Assembly (NCBI RefSeq): GCF_014243445.1
Contig: NZ_JACLQD010000001.1
Span: 620,001 to 684,000 of the forward strand
Direction: 5' to 3'
Length of the DNA: 64,000 nucleotides
Origin: Paragemmobacter straminiformis
GTDB lineage: Bacteria; Pseudomonadota; Alphaproteobacteria; Rhodobacterales; Rhodobacteraceae
Shown here: piece by piece, positions 1 through 8,522 of the stretch
How the letters are laid out: every line of letters begins with the position of its first letter
How positions within the stretch are numbered: the stretch's first letter is position 1
Notes under the pieces: generated by a model
The model's database searches: none
What the model saw: the letters and a program-made list of their open reading frames with translations, nothing else
Told to the model about the DNA's origin: nothing
Made by a program: the position numbers and the translations under genes

Positions 1-11
1 AAGGTAAAGCG

Positions 12-1049
12 ATGACCGGACCCGAGACTGCGCCCCCGCAAGGGCCGCGCGATGCGATGGCTTGGGTGCGGGTTCTGGCGCGCTATCGCGACCCTTCGAC
101 AAAGCGCAGCATTCTGGAGCTGGCGGCGACACTGGTGCCTTTCTTGGCGCTGTGGGGGCTGGCATGGGCGTCAATGTCGGTCAGCCTGTGGCTGACGCTG
201 GCGCTGGCGGTGGCGAACGGTTTCTTTCTGGTGCGGCTGTTCTGCATCCAGCACGATTGCGGCCATGCGGCCTTTTTCCACAGCCGCCGCGCGCAGGACT
301 GGGTGGGGCGCTGCATGGGGGTGTTGACGCTGACGCCCTATGACGTGTGGAAGCGGACCCATTCGATGCACCATGCGCGGCACGGCAACCTCGACCAGCG
401 GGGGATCGGCGATATCCTGACGCTGACGGTGGCCGAGTATCGGGCGCGGGGCTGGTTCGGGCGGTTGATGTACCGGCTGTACCGCAACCCGCTTGTGCTG
501 TTCGTGCTGGGGCCGGCGTGGCTGTTCTTTCTGCAGAACCGGCTGCCGATGGGGCTGATGACGGCGGGGGTGCGCTACTGGATTTCGGCGATGGGGACCA
601 ATGCGGCCATTGCCATCGGTCTGGGTCTGATCATCTGGCTGGGCGGGTTCATGCCCGTGCTGCTGATCTATATCCCGACCTCTGTCGTCGCGGGAACGCT
701 GGGGGTCTGGCTGTTCTATGTGCAGCACCAGTTCGAAGAGACGCATTGGGCCAAGGAGGGGGACTGGCAGTTGCACGATGCCGCCCTTGCCGGATCGTCG
801 CACTACGTGTTGCCGCAGCCCCTGCAATGGCTGTCGGCCAATATCGGCATCCACCATGTGCATCATCTCTATTCGCGGGTGCCGTTCTACCGTCTGCCCG
901 AGATCTTGCGCGACCATAAGGAACTGGCCGATGCGCAGCGCCTGACGCCGCTGCAAAGCCTGCGGTCGGTCGGACTGAAACTATGGGACGAGCAGCGGGG
1001 GCGGCTGATGTCCTTTGCCGAGGCGCGGCGGCTTTATGACGCGGCCTAG
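12..1049 (+). CDS. Fatty acid desaturase (membrane di-iron)
   Basis: Integral membrane acyl desaturase of 345 residues that would introduce double bonds into fatty acyl chains at the inner membrane. The three histidine boxes of the family are visible: HDCGH at residues 81-85, HSMHH at 117-121 and HHVHH at 281-285; these bind the di-iron centre. Hydrophobic stretches lie around 40-75, 160-180 and 195-235, as expected for the family fold. The ATG at 12 follows a purine-rich AAGGTAAAG ribosome site. The next gene starts about 35 bp downstream on the same strand. The exact substrate (lipid-linked or CoA-linked acyl chain, or a carotenoid) cannot be read from the sequence. Confidence 0.9.
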   Translation: MTGPETAPPQGPRDAMAWVRVLARYRDPSTKRSILELAATLVPFLALWGLAWASMSVSLWLTLALAVANGFFLVRLFCIQHDCGHAAFFHSRRAQDWVGRCMGVLTLTPYDVWKRTHSMHHARHGNLDQRGIGDILTLTVAEYRARGWFGRLMYRLYRNPLVLFVLGPAWLFFLQNRLPMGLMTAGVRYWISAMGTNAAIAIGLGLIIWLGGFMPVLLIYIPTSVVAGTLGVWLFYVQHQFEETHWAKEGDWQLHDAALAGSSHYVLPQPLQWLSANIGIHHVHHLYSRVPFYRLPEILRDHKELADAQRLTPLQSLRSVGLKLWDEQRGRLMSFAEARRLYDAA

Positions 1050-1084
1050 GTGACGGGCGCGGGCTTTGCGCTAGCTTGCCGCGC

Positions 1085-1453
1085 ATGAGCGACGAGATCC
1101 GCATCCTTTACAACGACACCTGCCCTGTCTGCCGGTTCGAGATCGACGGCTACAGGCGCTTGGCCGAACGCGGGGCGCTGCCGCTGCGCTTTGACCGGCT
1201 GGACGAGGCCGCCGCATGGGGGCTGACGCCGGATGCCGCCGCGCGCCGCCTGCATGTGGTCGAGGACGGGCGGCTTTTGTCGGGGATGGCGGCGTTCCGG
1301 GCGATCTGGGCGCGGCTGCCGCATCTGGCATGGGCCGCGCGGGTCACGGGCTGGCCGGTGATCCGGCAGGGGATGGAGTTTGCCTACGACCGGATCGCGG
1401 CCCCGGTTCTTTACCGCGCGCATCTGCGCAGGCAGGCCCGAAAGGGGCGGTAA
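1085..1453 (+). CDS. DCC-family thiol-disulfide oxidoreductase (DUF393)
   Basis: Small protein of 122 residues beginning with an LYNDTCPVC segment. The CxxC pair (Cys13 and Cys16) followed by a helix and a basic stretch is the hallmark of DCC/DUF393 proteins, which are thioredoxin-like and predicted to be redox active; their physiological partner is unknown. A TTG nine bases upstream (1076) is in frame, but the ATG at 1085 starts right at the fold and is preferred. It sits between a desaturase and a sulfurtransferase on the same strand, close enough for co-transcription with the desaturase. Confidence 0.8.
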   Translation: MSDEIRILYNDTCPVCRFEIDGYRRLAERGALPLRFDRLDEAAAWGLTPDAAARRLHVVEDGRLLSGMAAFRAIWARLPHLAWAARVTGWPVIRQGMEFAYDRIAAPVLYRAHLRRQARKGR

Positions 1454-1534
1454 CGGTGTATTCCGGCCTGTGCAGACTTGCCCTTTTGCCGCGTTGAGGC
1501 TACCTCCCGCCTGTCGCCATACAAGGGTAATCCC

Positions 1535-2383
1535 ATGTCCGATGATCCGAAGACGCTGGTTTCGACCGAATGGCTTGCCGCGCATCTGAAGGACCCTGAC
1601 CTGCGGGTGCTGGATGCGTCGTGGTATCTGCCCGACGCGGGCCGCAACGCCAAGGCCGAATATGCCGCCGCCCATATTCCCGGTGCGCGCTTCTTCGACA
1701 TCGACGAGATTTCGGACCAGCGGTCGTCGCTGCCGCATACCGTGCCTCCGGTCGAGAAGTTCATGAGCCGGATGCGGGCGATGGGCGTGGGCGACGGGCA
1801 TCAGGTGGTGGTCTATGACGGGGCGGGGCTGTTTTCGGCAGCGCGGGTGTGGTGGACGTTCCGGCTGATGGGCAAGATGGATGTGGCCGTGCTGGACGGG
1901 GGTTTCCCCAAATGGCGGGCCGAGGGGCGCGAGATCGAGGATATGCCGCCCGTGGTGCGCGACCGGCATATGACGGTGAGCCGCCAGAACCAGCTGGTCA
2001 AGGATGTGACGCAGGTGGCCCATGCCTCGAAGCTGCGCGAGGCCGAGATCATCGACGCGCGGTCGGCCGCACGGTTCAAGGGCGAGGCGCCCGAGCCGCG
2101 CGCGGGGCTGCGGGGCGGGCATATCCCGGGGTCGAAGAACGTGCCCTTCGGCACGCTGTTGCAGGCGAATGGCACGATGAAGCCCGTGGCCGAGCTGCGC
2201 GCCGTGTTCGAGGCGGCGGGGGTGGACCTGACCAAGCCCGCCATCACCACCTGCGGGTCGGGGGTCACGGCGGCGGTGCTGTCGCTGGCGCTGGAACGGA
2301 TCGGCCACAGGAACCACGCGCTTTATGACGGGTCGTGGTCGGAATGGGGCATGTATGACGATTTGCCCGTGGAAAAGGGATAA
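1535..2383 (+). CDS. sseA: 3-mercaptopyruvate sulfurtransferase
   Basis: Two-domain rhodanese of 282 residues that moves sulfur from 3-mercaptopyruvate or thiosulfate to an acceptor. The inactive N-terminal rhodanese domain spans about 5-130 and the active domain about 155-280. The catalytic loop reads CGSGVT with Cys240, the form typical of mercaptopyruvate rather than thiosulfate sulfurtransferases. An in-frame start at 1478 exists, but its extra 19 residues do not look like part of the fold, and the ATG at 1535 follows AAGGGTAA. The aminotransferase gene begins 3 bp after its stop, so the two are probably one transcript; an aminotransferase could supply mercaptopyruvate from cysteine. Confidence 0.92.
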   Translation: MSDDPKTLVSTEWLAAHLKDPDLRVLDASWYLPDAGRNAKAEYAAAHIPGARFFDIDEISDQRSSLPHTVPPVEKFMSRMRAMGVGDGHQVVVYDGAGLFSAARVWWTFRLMGKMDVAVLDGGFPKWRAEGREIEDMPPVVRDRHMTVSRQNQLVKDVTQVAHASKLREAEIIDARSAARFKGEAPEPRAGLRGGHIPGSKNVPFGTLLQANGTMKPVAELRAVFEAAGVDLTKPAITTCGSGVTAAVLSLALERIGHRNHALYDGSWSEWGMYDDLPVEKG

Positions 2384-2386
2384 GGG

Positions 2387-3565
2387 ATGTTCGACCATTT
2401 GAAGCCGCAGCCGCAGGACAAGATCCTGCAACTGATCCAGATGTTCCGCGAAGACCCGCGCACGACCAAGATCGACCTTGGCGTGGGCGTCTACAAGGAC
2501 GCGACCGGCCTGACCCCCGTGATGCGGGCGGTGAAGGCGGCGGAGAAGAAGCTGTGGGAGGTCGAGACGACCAAGACCTATACGGGGCTTGCGGGCGAGC
2601 CTGCCTATAACGCGGCTTTGGCGGGGATGATCCTTGGCGATGCGGTTGGCATGGAGCGCGTGGCCTCGGTCGCGACACCCGGCGGGACGGGGGCGATCCG
2701 GCAGGCGCTGGAATTGATCAAGCTGGCGACGCCGGAGGCAACGGTCTGGCTGTCGAACCCGACATGGCCGAACCATCCGTCGATCATCAAATACCTTGGC
2801 ATGAAGATGGCCGAGTACCGCTATTTCGACGCCGAGACGCGGGGCGTCGATTTCGGCGGGCTGATCGAGGACCTTGGCGCGGTCAAGGCGGGGGATGTGG
2901 TGCTGCTGCATGGCTGCTGCCACAACCCGACGGGCGCGAACCTTGATGCGGGCCAGTGGGCGCAGGTGGTCACGCTGCTGGTGGCCCGTGGCGCGGTGCC
3001 GCTGGTGGACCTTGCCTATCAGGGGTTCGGCGACGGGCTTGAAGCCGATGCGGCGGCGACGCGGTTGGTGGCTTCGTCTTTCCCCGAGGTGCTGATTGCG
3101 GCCTCGTGCAGCAAGAATTTCGGCATTTACCGCGAGCGGACGGGGATTCTGGTCGGGATCGGCGCGGCGGATGGCAAGGGGGTGCTGCAAGGCAACCTCA
3201 ACTTCCTGAACCGGCAGAACTATAGCTTTCCGCCCGATCACGGGGCGCGGCTGGTGACGATGATCCTTGAGGATGCCGCGCTGAAGGCCGATTGGCAGGC
3301 GGAACTGGAAGAGGTGCGGCTGAACATGCTGGGCCTGCGCAAGGCCTTGGCCGACGAGCTGCGCCGCGTGACCAATTCGGACCGTTTCGATTTCGTCGCC
3401 ACCCATCGCGGCATGTTCAGCCGCCTTGGCCTGACCGAGGCGCAGGTGGTGCGGCTGCGGGAAGAGCATGGCATCTATATGGTGGGCGACAGCCGCATCA
3501 ACATCGCGGGGCTGAATGCGAGAACGGTGCCGATCCTGGCGGCCGCCATCGCGCAGGTGTCGTGA
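2387..3565 (+). CDS. Aromatic amino acid aminotransferase (class I)
   Basis: PLP-dependent fold-type I aminotransferase, 392 residues, transferring amino groups between aromatic amino acids or aspartate and 2-oxoglutarate. The Schiff-base lysine is Lys243 in SCSKNFGIYRER, a signature of the aspartate/aromatic group Ia enzymes. The phosphate-binding and cofactor motifs CCHNPTGAN and DLAYQGFGDG are present upstream. Length is standard for TyrB/AspC. It starts 3 bp after the sulfurtransferase stop and is followed by a strong hairpin before a convergent gene. Specificity (tyrB-like versus aspC-like) is inferred only from the overall pattern. Confidence 0.9.
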   Translation: MFDHLKPQPQDKILQLIQMFREDPRTTKIDLGVGVYKDATGLTPVMRAVKAAEKKLWEVETTKTYTGLAGEPAYNAALAGMILGDAVGMERVASVATPGGTGAIRQALELIKLATPEATVWLSNPTWPNHPSIIKYLGMKMAEYRYFDAETRGVDFGGLIEDLGAVKAGDVVLLHGCCHNPTGANLDAGQWAQVVTLLVARGAVPLVDLAYQGFGDGLEADAAATRLVASSFPEVLIAASCSKNFGIYRERTGILVGIGAADGKGVLQGNLNFLNRQNYSFPPDHGARLVTMILEDAALKADWQAELEEVRLNMLGLRKALADELRRVTNSDRFDFVATHRGMFSRLGLTEAQVVRLREEHGIYMVGDSRINIAGLNARTVPILAAAIAQVS

Positions 3566-3583
3566 ACGAACCGACCCAAGGCC

Positions 3584-3610
3584 AAGGCCCGGCGCGACCC
3601 GCCGGGCCTT
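3584..3610. terminator. Bidirectional hairpin between aminotransferase and GFA gene
   Basis: Perfect 11-bp inverted repeat, AAGGCCCGGCG / CGCCGGGCCTT, around a 5-base loop. It sits in the 52-bp gap between two convergent stop codons, so it probably stops transcription from both sides. There is no clear U tract. Confidence 0.75.
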
Positions 3611-3617
3611 GCGCGTT

Positions 3618-3965
3618 TCAGAAGGCGGCGCCGTTGACGGCCTTGCGCGGAATGGCGGCAAGGTCGGCCGCGGGCACGCAGCGGATGTTGACGGCGCGCA
3701 TCGGCTGCCCGTTCTGTTCGCCCTCGGCAAAGGGTTCGGTGCCGCAGGTGGTGCAGAAGCGGTGGGTGATGCGGTGTTTGTAGAACCGGTAGCGGCCCAA
3801 GGACGCCTCGCCGCTGTCGAGCGTGAAGGCGGTGGCGGGCACGAAGGTCAGCAACAGCCCCTTGCGGCGGCAGATCGAGCAGTTGCATTCGTAAACTTCG
3901 GCCGGCAGGTCAGCCGTCACGGTAAAGGCCACGGCACCGCAATGGCAGGAACCTTGGTAGGGCAT
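3618..3965 (-). CDS. GFA/CENP-V family zinc protein
   Basis: A 115-residue protein of the glutathione-dependent formaldehyde-activating enzyme (GFA) fold. Zinc ligands are visible as CHCG near the N terminus, CNCSICRRKG around residues 30-40 and CTTCGTEPF around 80-88. Many members of this family have no demonstrated activity, and binding of formaldehyde-glutathione adducts is only known for Gfa itself, so the function is open. The frame extends further upstream to 4199, but the ATG at 3965 begins exactly at the conserved MPYQGSCHCG and is the likely start. It is convergent with the aminotransferase. Confidence 0.85.
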   Translation of the reverse strand: MPYQGSCHCGAVAFTVTADLPAEVYECNCSICRRKGLLLTFVPATAFTLDSGEASLGRYRFYKHRITHRFCTTCGTEPFAEGEQNGQPMRAVNIRCVPAADLAAIPRKAVNGAAF

Positions 3966-4025
3966 CGGCTGCGTCCCCCTGTGGTTGCAGGCGCAGGATA
4001 GCGCGATACCGCAGGGGCGCCAAAG

Positions 4026-4059
4026 AAAAAGGGCCCGCGCAGGGAGGAGTGCGCGGGCC
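4026..4059 (-). terminator. Rho-independent terminator after amtB
   Basis: On the minus strand a 10-bp GC-rich stem (GGCCCGCGCA / TGCGCGGGCC) with an 8-base loop is followed by five T. This is a canonical intrinsic terminator about 75 bp beyond the amtB stop codon. Confidence 0.8.
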
Positions 4060-4106
4060 GCTTCAGTTTCGTGCAAGGGGGAGGAGCCTTGCCCGCCGTG
4101 TCGCAA

Positions 4107-4126
4107 GGGGCCGGCGCACCGGCCCC
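4107..4126. terminator. Second hairpin just after amtB stop
   Basis: Perfect 8-bp stem GGGGCCGG / CCGGCCCC with a CGCA tetraloop, 9 bp past the amtB stop. It lies in tandem with the stronger T-tailed hairpin further down and may protect the mRNA 3' end or help termination. Confidence 0.5.
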
Positions 4127-4134
4127 CCGTAACC

Positions 4135-5457
4135 TCAGCCGTGGTAGGCCGCTTCGCCGTGCGAGGCGAGGTCGAGGCCCTGCCGTTCGGTATCGCCATC
4201 GACGCGCAGGCCGACGGTCATATCGACCAGCTTGTAGAGGACGAGCGAGATGATGCCCGACCACAGGATGGTGATGCCGACGGCTTCGATCTGGATCCAG
4301 GTCTGGGCCGCGATCGAGTAGTCGTCGCCCTTGACCCCGCCAAGGCTGGCCGCCGAGAAGATGCCGGTGCCGATGGCGCCGATGATGCCGCCCACGCCAT
4401 GCACGCCGAAGACGTCGAGGCTGTCGTCATACTTGAACATGTTCTTCACCACGGTGACGAAGAAGTAGCACACGCCCGAGGTGATCGTGCCGAGGGCGAT
4501 TGCCCCCATCGGGCCGACCGTGCCGCAGGCGGGGGTGATGGCGACCAGACCGGCGACCATGCCCGAGGCGGCACCCAGCATCGAGGCCTTGCCGCGCAGC
4601 ACGCCTTCGAGCAGCGACCAGGCGCAGACGGCGGCGGCGGTGGCGACGAAGGTGTTGATCATGGCAAGGGTGGCACCGCCGTTGGCTTCAAGGTTGGAGC
4701 CGACGTTGAAGCCGAACCAGCCGACCCAGAGCATCGACGCGCCGATCATGGTCATGACCATCGAATGCGGGGCCATGTTTTCCTTGCCGAAGCCGACACG
4801 CTTGCCGATCACGAGGCAGCCGACGAGGGCCGCGACACCGGCGTTGATATGCACCACGGTCCCGCCGGCGAAGTCGATGGCACCCATCGTGAAGATCAGG
4901 CCCGACACGTCCCAGACCATATGGGCCACGGGGAAGTAGACGAAGGTCACCCAAAGCACCGAAAAGAGCAGGATCGCCTTGAATTTCACGCGCTCGGCAA
5001 AGGCGCCGATGATCAGGGCGGGGGTGATGGCCGCAAAGGTCATCTGGAAGGTGATGAACAGGTATTCGGGGATCACGTAGCCCGCCGAGAAGGTGGCCGC
5101 CATGCTGTCGGGCGTCACGCCTGCAAGGAAAAGCTTGCCGAAGCCGCCCCAGTAGGGCGAGGTGCCGCCGCCGAAGGTGACCGAATAGCCGTAGACGACC
5201 CAGAGGATCATGATGACGCTGGCGATCAGCGTCGTCTGCATCAGGATCGACAGCATGTTCTTGGCGCGCACGAGGCCGCCGTAGAACAGGGCAAGGCCCG
5301 GCAGGGTCATGAACAGCACGAGCACGCTCGAGGTCATCATCCAGGACACGTCGCCCTTGTCCATCACGGGAGCGGCGTCTTGCGCCAGCGCCGGCAGGCC
5401 CGCCATCAGCGCCGCGGCCAGCGCGGTCAGGCCCGAATATTTTGCGAAGTTCTTCAT
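4135..5457 (-). CDS. amtB: Ammonium transporter AmtB
   Basis: Inner-membrane ammonium channel of 440 residues. A signal peptide ends near ALAQDAAP, as is usual for Amt proteins, and about eleven hydrophobic segments follow. Conserved stretches include VLFMTLPGLALFYGGLVR, the region FAGGTVVHINAG with a pore histidine, and GVHGVGG. The frame is open further upstream to 5565, but the ATG at 5457 starts the signal peptide (MKNFAKYSG). glnK lies 28 bp upstream on the same strand, forming the classic glnK-amtB operon in which the PII protein plugs the channel when nitrogen is plentiful. Two hairpins follow the stop. Confidence 0.97.
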   Translation of the reverse strand: MKNFAKYSGLTALAAALMAGLPALAQDAAPVMDKGDVSWMMTSSVLVLFMTLPGLALFYGGLVRAKNMLSILMQTTLIASVIMILWVVYGYSVTFGGGTSPYWGGFGKLFLAGVTPDSMAATFSAGYVIPEYLFITFQMTFAAITPALIIGAFAERVKFKAILLFSVLWVTFVYFPVAHMVWDVSGLIFTMGAIDFAGGTVVHINAGVAALVGCLVIGKRVGFGKENMAPHSMVMTMIGASMLWVGWFGFNVGSNLEANGGATLAMINTFVATAAAVCAWSLLEGVLRGKASMLGAASGMVAGLVAITPACGTVGPMGAIALGTITSGVCYFFVTVVKNMFKYDDSLDVFGVHGVGGIIGAIGTGIFSAASLGGVKGDDYSIAAQTWIQIEAVGITILWSGIISLVLYKLVDMTVGLRVDGDTERQGLDLASHGEAAYHG

Positions 5458-5485
5458 TGGTTCGGTTTCCCCTTCCCGGACACGT

Positions 5486-5824
5486 TCAAAGCGCGTCGTC
5501 ATCGGTTTCGCCCGTGCGCACGCGCACGGCGTGCTGGACGTCCAGCACAAAGATCTTGCCGTCACCGATCTTGTCGGTCTTGGCGGTGGTGCGGATGGTT
5601 TCGACCACCTGCTCGGCCAGCGCGTCGGAGACGACGATCTCGAGCCGGACTTTCGGCACGAAGTTCACCGCGTATTCCGCGCCGCGATAGATTTCGGTGT
5701 GGCCGGATTGCGAGCCGAAGCCCTTGATCTCGGTCACCATCATGCCGCGGACGCCGATCGTGGTGAGCGCCTCGCGCACTTCCTCAAGCTTGAAGGGCTT
5801 GATGGCTGCAATGATAAGTTTCAC
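5486..5824 (-). CDS. glnK: Nitrogen regulatory protein P-II (GlnK)
   Basis: Trimeric PII signal protein of 112 residues, the usual length. It senses 2-oxoglutarate, ATP and ADP and binds AmtB at the membrane. The N terminus MKLIIAAIKPFKLEEVREAL is standard, the T-loop carries the uridylylation site Tyr51 in RGAEYAVNF, and the C-terminal signature GDGKIFVLDV is present. It is upstream of amtB and almost certainly co-transcribed. Such operons are usually under NtrC; no NtrC or sigma-54 site could be assigned with confidence in the 267-bp upstream region. Confidence 0.97.
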   Translation of the reverse strand: MKLIIAAIKPFKLEEVREALTTIGVRGMMVTEIKGFGSQSGHTEIYRGAEYAVNFVPKVRLEIVVSDALAEQVVETIRTTAKTDKIGDGKIFVLDVQHAVRVRTGETDDDAL

Positions 5825-5949
5825 GTCGTTCCCCTTCCGTTGGCCGGGACCGGTGGCCCCGAGCGGTCCTTGACCTGCATCAGGCGGAAGCGGGCGCGGG
5901 CATACAAGAAAGGGGCGGGGCGTTCAGGGGCGGGATGCCGCCGAAACTG

Positions 5950-5992
5950 CCCATTTTTTATACTTTTTGGGCGACTTGTCTAAATAATGAGC
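5950..5992. promoter_or_regulatory. AT-rich island between glnK and the PBP gene
   Basis: The 267-bp gap between two divergent genes is GC-rich except for this stretch (CATTTTTTATACTTTTTGGG, then CTTGTCTAAATAATGAG). Such an AT island most likely holds the divergent promoters. TATACT and TAAATAAT resemble -10 elements, but no convincing -35 at proper spacing was found on either strand. Confidence 0.35.
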
Positions 5993-6091
5993 GGATCGCG
6001 CACCCGAATCGCGGCAGCTTGCCCTTCGCATTCCGGTTGCGGGGGGTTAGATTAACGCAAAACCAGACGCGCGAAGCACGGGCAGCAGACG

Positions 6092-8446
6092 ATGGCATTG
6101 ACGGGCAAAGGGCGTGGTCCGCTTGTGGCGGACCGGCGCTATTCCTCTGTAAAGACGGCGAAGGCGACGGGCGGTGGGCCGCGCGGCGGCGCGGGCGGTG
6201 GTGGTGGTGGCGGCGGCGGTGGTGGTGGCGGCGGTGGGCCGAGAAAGCCCGCGCCCCCGAAACGGGCCCCGCGCAAGGCGCCGCGCAAACGCGGCGTCAT
6301 CGGGACGCTGGTCTTTGGCCTGCTGGGGTTGATCTGGCGCGTCGTCTGGGGTGTGGGCTGGCGCGTCGGGTTCGTTTCGGCAACGATCCTGTTCTTCGTG
6401 GTCATGTATTTCTACGCCCAACTGCCGCCGGTAAGCGCGCTGATCGACGCCCGCGCCAAGGGGTCGGTCACGATGCTGGACCAGGATGGCAAGGTCTTTG
6501 CGTGGCGGGGGGAAACCTTTGGCGGGATGATCACCGCCGACACGGTTTCGCCCTATCTGCACGATGCCGTGGTGGCGACCGAGGACAAGCGCTTTTACCG
6601 CCATTTCGGCATCAGCCCGCGCGGCATCGCGAGTGCCGTGCGCATCAACCTGTCCGAGGGGCGCGGACCGCTGGAAGGCAACGGCGGGTCGACCATCACG
6701 CAGCAGGTGGCAAAGCTGCTGTGCCTTGGCGTGGCCTATGATCCGAAGAAATGGAAATCCGAGGCGGAATACGAAGCCGATTGCCGCAAGGGCGGGATCG
6801 TGCGGAAGATCAAGGAAGTGCCTTTCGCGATGGCGATGGAGGCGAAGTATTCCAAGGAAGAAATCCTGACGATCTATTTCAACCGCGCCTATCTGGGCGC
6901 GGGGGCGCGCGGCTTCGAGGCGGCGGCGCAGCGGTATTTCGGCAAATCGGCCAACGAGGTGAACCCCGCCGAGGCGGCGATGCTGGCGGGCCTGCTGAAG
7001 GCGCCCTCGACCTTTGCGCCGACGAACAACCTCGAACGGGCGCGGGCGCGGGCAAATGTGGTGATCGGGCTGATGGAGGAGCAGGGCTATCTGACCAAGG
7101 CCGAGGCCGACGAGGCCCGCGCCAACCCCGCAAAGCTGAGTGCGGCGGCGCAGACGAAATCGGGCGGCTATTTCGCGGATTGGGTGATGGAGACGGCGCC
7201 GGCTTTCCTGACCTCGGAAACCACCGAGGACGTGGTGATCAAGACGACGCTCGACCAGCGGATGCAGAAGGCGGCCGAGGATGCGGTGGCCTATGTGTTC
7301 GACAGCAAGCTCAAACAGGGGTCGAACGCGCAGACGGCTGTGGTGGTGATGTCGGCCGACGGGGCCGTCAAGGCGATGGTGGGGGGCCGCAAGACGGAAG
7401 CGGCAGGGTCGTTCAACCGCGCGACGCAGGCGCTGCGGCAGACGGGGTCGGCCTTCAAGCCCTTTGTCTATGCGGCGGCGCTGGACCTTGGCTGGAGCCC
7501 GATGGATTATGTGGAGGATGTGCCGCTGACCATCAACATCCCCGGATCGGGGCCTTGGACACCTTCGAACTACGACAAGGAGTTCAAGGGCATGATCACG
7601 CTGGCCCAAGCCTTGCGGGAAAGCCGGAACATTCCGGCGGTCAAGGTTTCGGAAGCGGTGGGGCGCGATCTTGTGCGGCAGGTGGCCCAAGGGTTCGGGA
7701 TCGAAAGCGATCTGGCCGCCGGCCCCGCGCTGGCGCTTGGCGCTTCGGAAGCGACGCTGATCGAGATGACGGGGGCCTATGCGGGCATATTGAACGGCGG
7801 GTCGGCGGTGAAGCCCTACGGGCTGACCGAATTGCGCCTGCAGGGCGAGAATGACCCCTTGATGGGGGCGGCAGGCGGGATCGGCGAGCGGGTGATACAA
7901 GAAAAATCGGCCCGCCTGCTGACATGGATGATGACGCAGGTGGTCGAGGGGGGAACCGGTGCGCGGGCGCGTCTGCCCGACCGTCAGGCCGCCGGAAAGA
8001 CCGGCACGACGCAGGCCGCGCGGGATGCGTGGTTCGTGGGTTTCACTGCCGATTACGTGGTGGGCGTCTGGATGGGCTATGACGACAACACGCCGCTCAA
8101 GGGGGTGACGGGGGGCGGCATTCCTGCCGAGATCTGGCACGAGGTGATGATGCGCGTGAACGAGGGCGTGCCGCCAAAGCCCCTGCCGATGATCGTGCCG
8201 GAGCCGAAGGCACCGCCCCCGCCGGGGACCGAGGCGCAGCCCTTGCCGCCGGGCGCGCTTGAAGGGGGGATCGACACGGATGGCGATGGCGTGATCGACG
8301 CCTGGCCGGTCGACCCGAACGATCCGAATGCCGCGCTTGCCCGCCCGCGCGAGGTGCCGCAGGGCGAACCGGTGCAGCCGCGCCGGAACCGCGCGCAGGA
8401 GGACCCCGTCGAGTCGCTGCTCAAGGATTTGCTGGGGATCAACTGA
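6092..8446 (+). CDS. Class A penicillin-binding protein 1A
   Basis: Bifunctional peptidoglycan synthase of 784 residues. The cytoplasmic N tail contains a run of about 20 glycines (residues 32-50) and then a basic Pro/Arg/Lys stretch; one membrane segment lies at about 70-112. The GT51 glycosyltransferase domain has the catalytic EDKRFYRHFG near 164 and GGSTITQQ. The transpeptidase domain has SAFK near 453, SRN near 511 and KTGTTQ near 637. The C terminus is proline-rich and then carries DTDGDGVIDAWPVDPNDPNA, an acidic loop like those in calcium-binding thrombospondin type 3 or EF-hand repeats, which is unusual for this family. It is divergent from glnK. Confidence 0.93.
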   Translation: MALTGKGRGPLVADRRYSSVKTAKATGGGPRGGAGGGGGGGGGGGGGGGPRKPAPPKRAPRKAPRKRGVIGTLVFGLLGLIWRVVWGVGWRVGFVSATILFFVVMYFYAQLPPVSALIDARAKGSVTMLDQDGKVFAWRGETFGGMITADTVSPYLHDAVVATEDKRFYRHFGISPRGIASAVRINLSEGRGPLEGNGGSTITQQVAKLLCLGVAYDPKKWKSEAEYEADCRKGGIVRKIKEVPFAMAMEAKYSKEEILTIYFNRAYLGAGARGFEAAAQRYFGKSANEVNPAEAAMLAGLLKAPSTFAPTNNLERARARANVVIGLMEEQGYLTKAEADEARANPAKLSAAAQTKSGGYFADWVMETAPAFLTSETTEDVVIKTTLDQRMQKAAEDAVAYVFDSKLKQGSNAQTAVVVMSADGAVKAMVGGRKTEAAGSFNRATQALRQTGSAFKPFVYAAALDLGWSPMDYVEDVPLTINIPGSGPWTPSNYDKEFKGMITLAQALRESRNIPAVKVSEAVGRDLVRQVAQGFGIESDLAAGPALALGASEATLIEMTGAYAGILNGGSAVKPYGLTELRLQGENDPLMGAAGGIGERVIQEKSARLLTWMMTQVVEGGTGARARLPDRQAAGKTGTTQAARDAWFVGFTADYVVGVWMGYDDNTPLKGVTGGGIPAEIWHEVMMRVNEGVPPKPLPMIVPEPKAPPPPGTEAQPLPPGALEGGIDTDGDGVIDAWPVDPNDPNAALARPREVPQGEPVQPRRNRAQEDPVESLLKDLLGIN

Positions 8447-8522
8447 GGGCAAGAAAACCGCCGGAGCCGGGGACATTCGCGCTATGCTGGGCGGAACCGT
8501 GACCCGCAGCGGAGGCAGCGCC

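Noticed and set aside
1046-3730. Long minus-strand open frame of 894 codons
   Set aside because: It is antisense to three well-supported genes; its composition (Arg, Pro, His, Gln) is that of a shadow frame in GC-rich DNA.
3985-5727. Plus-strand open frame of 580 codons opposite amtB and glnK
   Set aside because: It is rich in Asp, His, Gly and Arg as expected for the complement of a GC-rich membrane gene; no domain.
5825-6091. Sigma-54/NtrC promoter for glnK-amtB
   Set aside because: No TGGCAC-N5-TTGC type sequence was found on the minus strand in the gap.
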